DNA of 13,565 bases. It comes from Oscillospiraceae bacterium. Lineage in GTDB: Bacteria > Bacillota > Clostridia > Oscillospirales > Oscillospiraceae. This document shows positions 12,605 through 13,565 of this stretch, in pieces (position 1 is the first letter of the stretch; each line of letters begins with the position of its first letter). Under the pieces are notes generated by a model. It had not been told where the DNA came from. It worked only from the letters and a program-made list of their open reading frames with translations, and did not search any database. Both the position numbers and the translations under genes were made by a program. Where the stretch lies: assembly GCA_031260745.1 (NCBI GenBank), contig JAISKY010000166.1:1-13565 (forward strand), in the 5' to 3' direction.

Positions 12605-13565
12605 TTACAACGCAACGTCGGAGAACTTCGCCTGAGTGTCCACGGCGTTGGTAAGCTCCGCGATGTTAACCGCTCCGCCGATACTGACTACGCCCTGCAA
12701 TCTTCCGTTCAGGAAAAATAACTTTTTGTATCTGCCGGAGCCTTTCTCGTCCACGGTTACGGTTTTGTAGCTGTGAGCTTCATTTTTGCCAGCGTCGCCG
12801 ACGGCGAACAGGCTTGACTCAAAGCCGTTGAACGTAACCGCCGAGCTGACGGGTTCGTACTTGTCCTCGGAGCCTACCGCGGACGCTCCGGCGATACGCC
12901 CCTGGTCGGACGCTTCGCTCCAAAGCGCCATATTTACGCCGTCGTACTCGGCGCAGTCGCCCGCGGCGAAAACGTCGGCTACGGAAGTACGCATTTGCTC
13001 GTCAACGATAATAGCGCGTCCGATTTCGCACCCGGCGGCTTTCGCCAGGTCGGTATTCGCGCGAACTCCGGTACTGATGATAACCATTTGAGCGTCAATA
13101 TCCGTACCGTCGGTCAGTTTCACGCCCGTAACGCGTTCAGAGCCTGAAATCTCCGCTACGCCTGAACCCGTGACAATACGCACGCCCTTAGCTTCCGCGA
13201 TTTGGCGAAGCTGAGCGGAGCTTTCCGCGTCAAGCTGTTTATTCAGCAGATACGCTGAGGTTTCAATAACCGTCACGTCCAGTTTCAGCTTACAAAGCTC
13301 CCAAGCCGCCTCCAGCCCAAGTACGCCGCCGCCGATTACGACCGCGGACTTCACGCTCGGTAATGCCGCGTAAATCTTATCCGTGTCGGCGATTCTGCGA
13401 ACCGTAAACACTCCCGTAAGGTCTTTACCCTTGAACGGCGGCACGAAGCATTCCGCGCCGACTGCGATTATTAGTTTGTCGTAGATGATATTTTTGCCGC
13501 CTACCGAAACGGTTTTCTTCGCGGAGTCAATATCCGTCACCCGCTGACCGACGTATTTTTCAATA
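12605..13565 (-). CDS. FAD-dependent NAD(P)H oxidoreductase (rubredoxin reductase/NirB-like), C-terminal part; runs off right edge
   Basis: The frame is open to the window edge: before the GTG at 13538-13540 it reads IEKYVGQR, so that GTG is an internal valine and the true start is outside. What remains is the second half of the FAD domain start (IIYDKLIIAVGAE), a complete NAD(P)H-binding Rossmann core (VVIGGGVLGLEAAWEL, followed by VTVIETSAYLL) and the FAD-contact motif VFAAGDCAEYDG. A C-terminal domain (about 75 residues) of the type seen in rubredoxin reductase and the N-terminal part of NirB follows. Such enzymes pass electrons from NAD(P)H via FAD to rubredoxin or similar carriers, often for oxygen or peroxide defence in anaerobes. 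No Fe-S or sirohaem domain follows, so it is not a full NirB. The partner and the N-terminus cannot be judged. Confidence 0.88.
   Translation of the reverse strand, partial: IEKYVGQRVTDIDSAKKTVSVGGKNIIYDKLIIAVGAECFVPPFKGKDLTGVFTVRRIADTDKIYAALPSVKSAVVIGGGVLGLEAAWELCKLKLDVTVIETSAYLLNKQLDAESSAQLRQIAEAKGVRIVTGSGVAEISGSERVTGVKLTDGTDIDAQMVIISTGVRANTDLAKAAGCEIGRAIIVDEQMRTSVADVFAAGDCAEYDGVNMALWSEASDQGRIAGASAVGSEDKYEPVSSAVTFNGFESSLFAVGDAGKNEAHSYKTVTVDEKGSGRYKKLFFLNGRLQGVVSIGGAVNIAELTNAVDTQAKFSDVAL

Noticed and set aside
13538..13540. GTG as the start of the oxidoreductase gene
   Set aside because: The frame continues upstream to the window edge with plausible residues (IEKYVGQR), and the FAD domain would be incomplete if translation began here.
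1..13565. CRISPR, insertion sequence, prophage or defence island
   Set aside because: No spaced direct repeats, transposase, integrase or defence-type domains are seen; the genes are mainly housekeeping and envelope functions with uniform base composition.

Overview
The window reads as a chromosomal segment of a low- to mid-GC Gram-positive bacterium, most likely Clostridia (Oscillospiraceae/Ruminococcaceae-like). The reasons are strong AGGAGG-type ribosome binding sites, sigma-A promoters close to TTGACA-N17-TATAAT, an IreB-family protein, an FtsEX plus PcsB/CwlO-type activator cluster, and a secreted protein ending in the paired 'stalk' repeats common in clostridial exoproteins. This is inference from gene content; no rRNA or other phylogenetic marker gene beyond pheST is present. 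All ten genes lie on the minus strand, so the region is read from high to low coordinates. I see no tRNA, rRNA, CRISPR array, transposase or phage gene.

Right end (about 11.8-13.6 kb): the C-terminal part of a FAD/NAD(P)H oxidoreductase that runs off the window, a GC-rich hairpin behind it, and a TetR-type regulator whose upstream region holds two adjacent perfect palindromes. Next (9.4-11.8 kb) is a secreted glycosidase-like protein with a GH26-like core and two C-terminal stalk repeats. It has its own near-consensus extended -10 promoter, which is spanned by an inverted repeat, and a 15-bp-stem terminator.

Middle (5.5-9.3 kb): pheS-pheT, both subunits of phenylalanyl-tRNA synthetase, expressed from a perfect-consensus promoter with no room for a T-box leader, followed 51 bp later by ireB. 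Then (4.0-5.5 kb) a small uncharacterised protein and a secreted two-SH3 NlpC/P60 peptidoglycan endopeptidase, behind a strong promoter with A-tracts upstream.

Left end (1-3.93 kb): a PucR/CdaR-type regulator, ftsE, ftsX and the start of an EnvC/PcsB-like coiled-coil murein hydrolase activator form one tight transcription unit. FtsEX (ABC-type) transmits ATP hydrolysis across the membrane to such activators, so this is a cell-wall cleavage control module. With IreB (a target of the PASTA-kinase cell-wall stress pathway) and the NlpC/P60 enzyme, the left 6 kb has a clear cell-envelope theme.

Nothing here is clearly an unknown system. The items most worth a second look are the roughly 170-residue acidic tail on FtsE, the PucR-type regulator fused into the ftsEX operon, the candidate TetR operators, the GH26-like protein lacking the usual histidine before its acid/base glutamate, and the position of ireB behind pheT.
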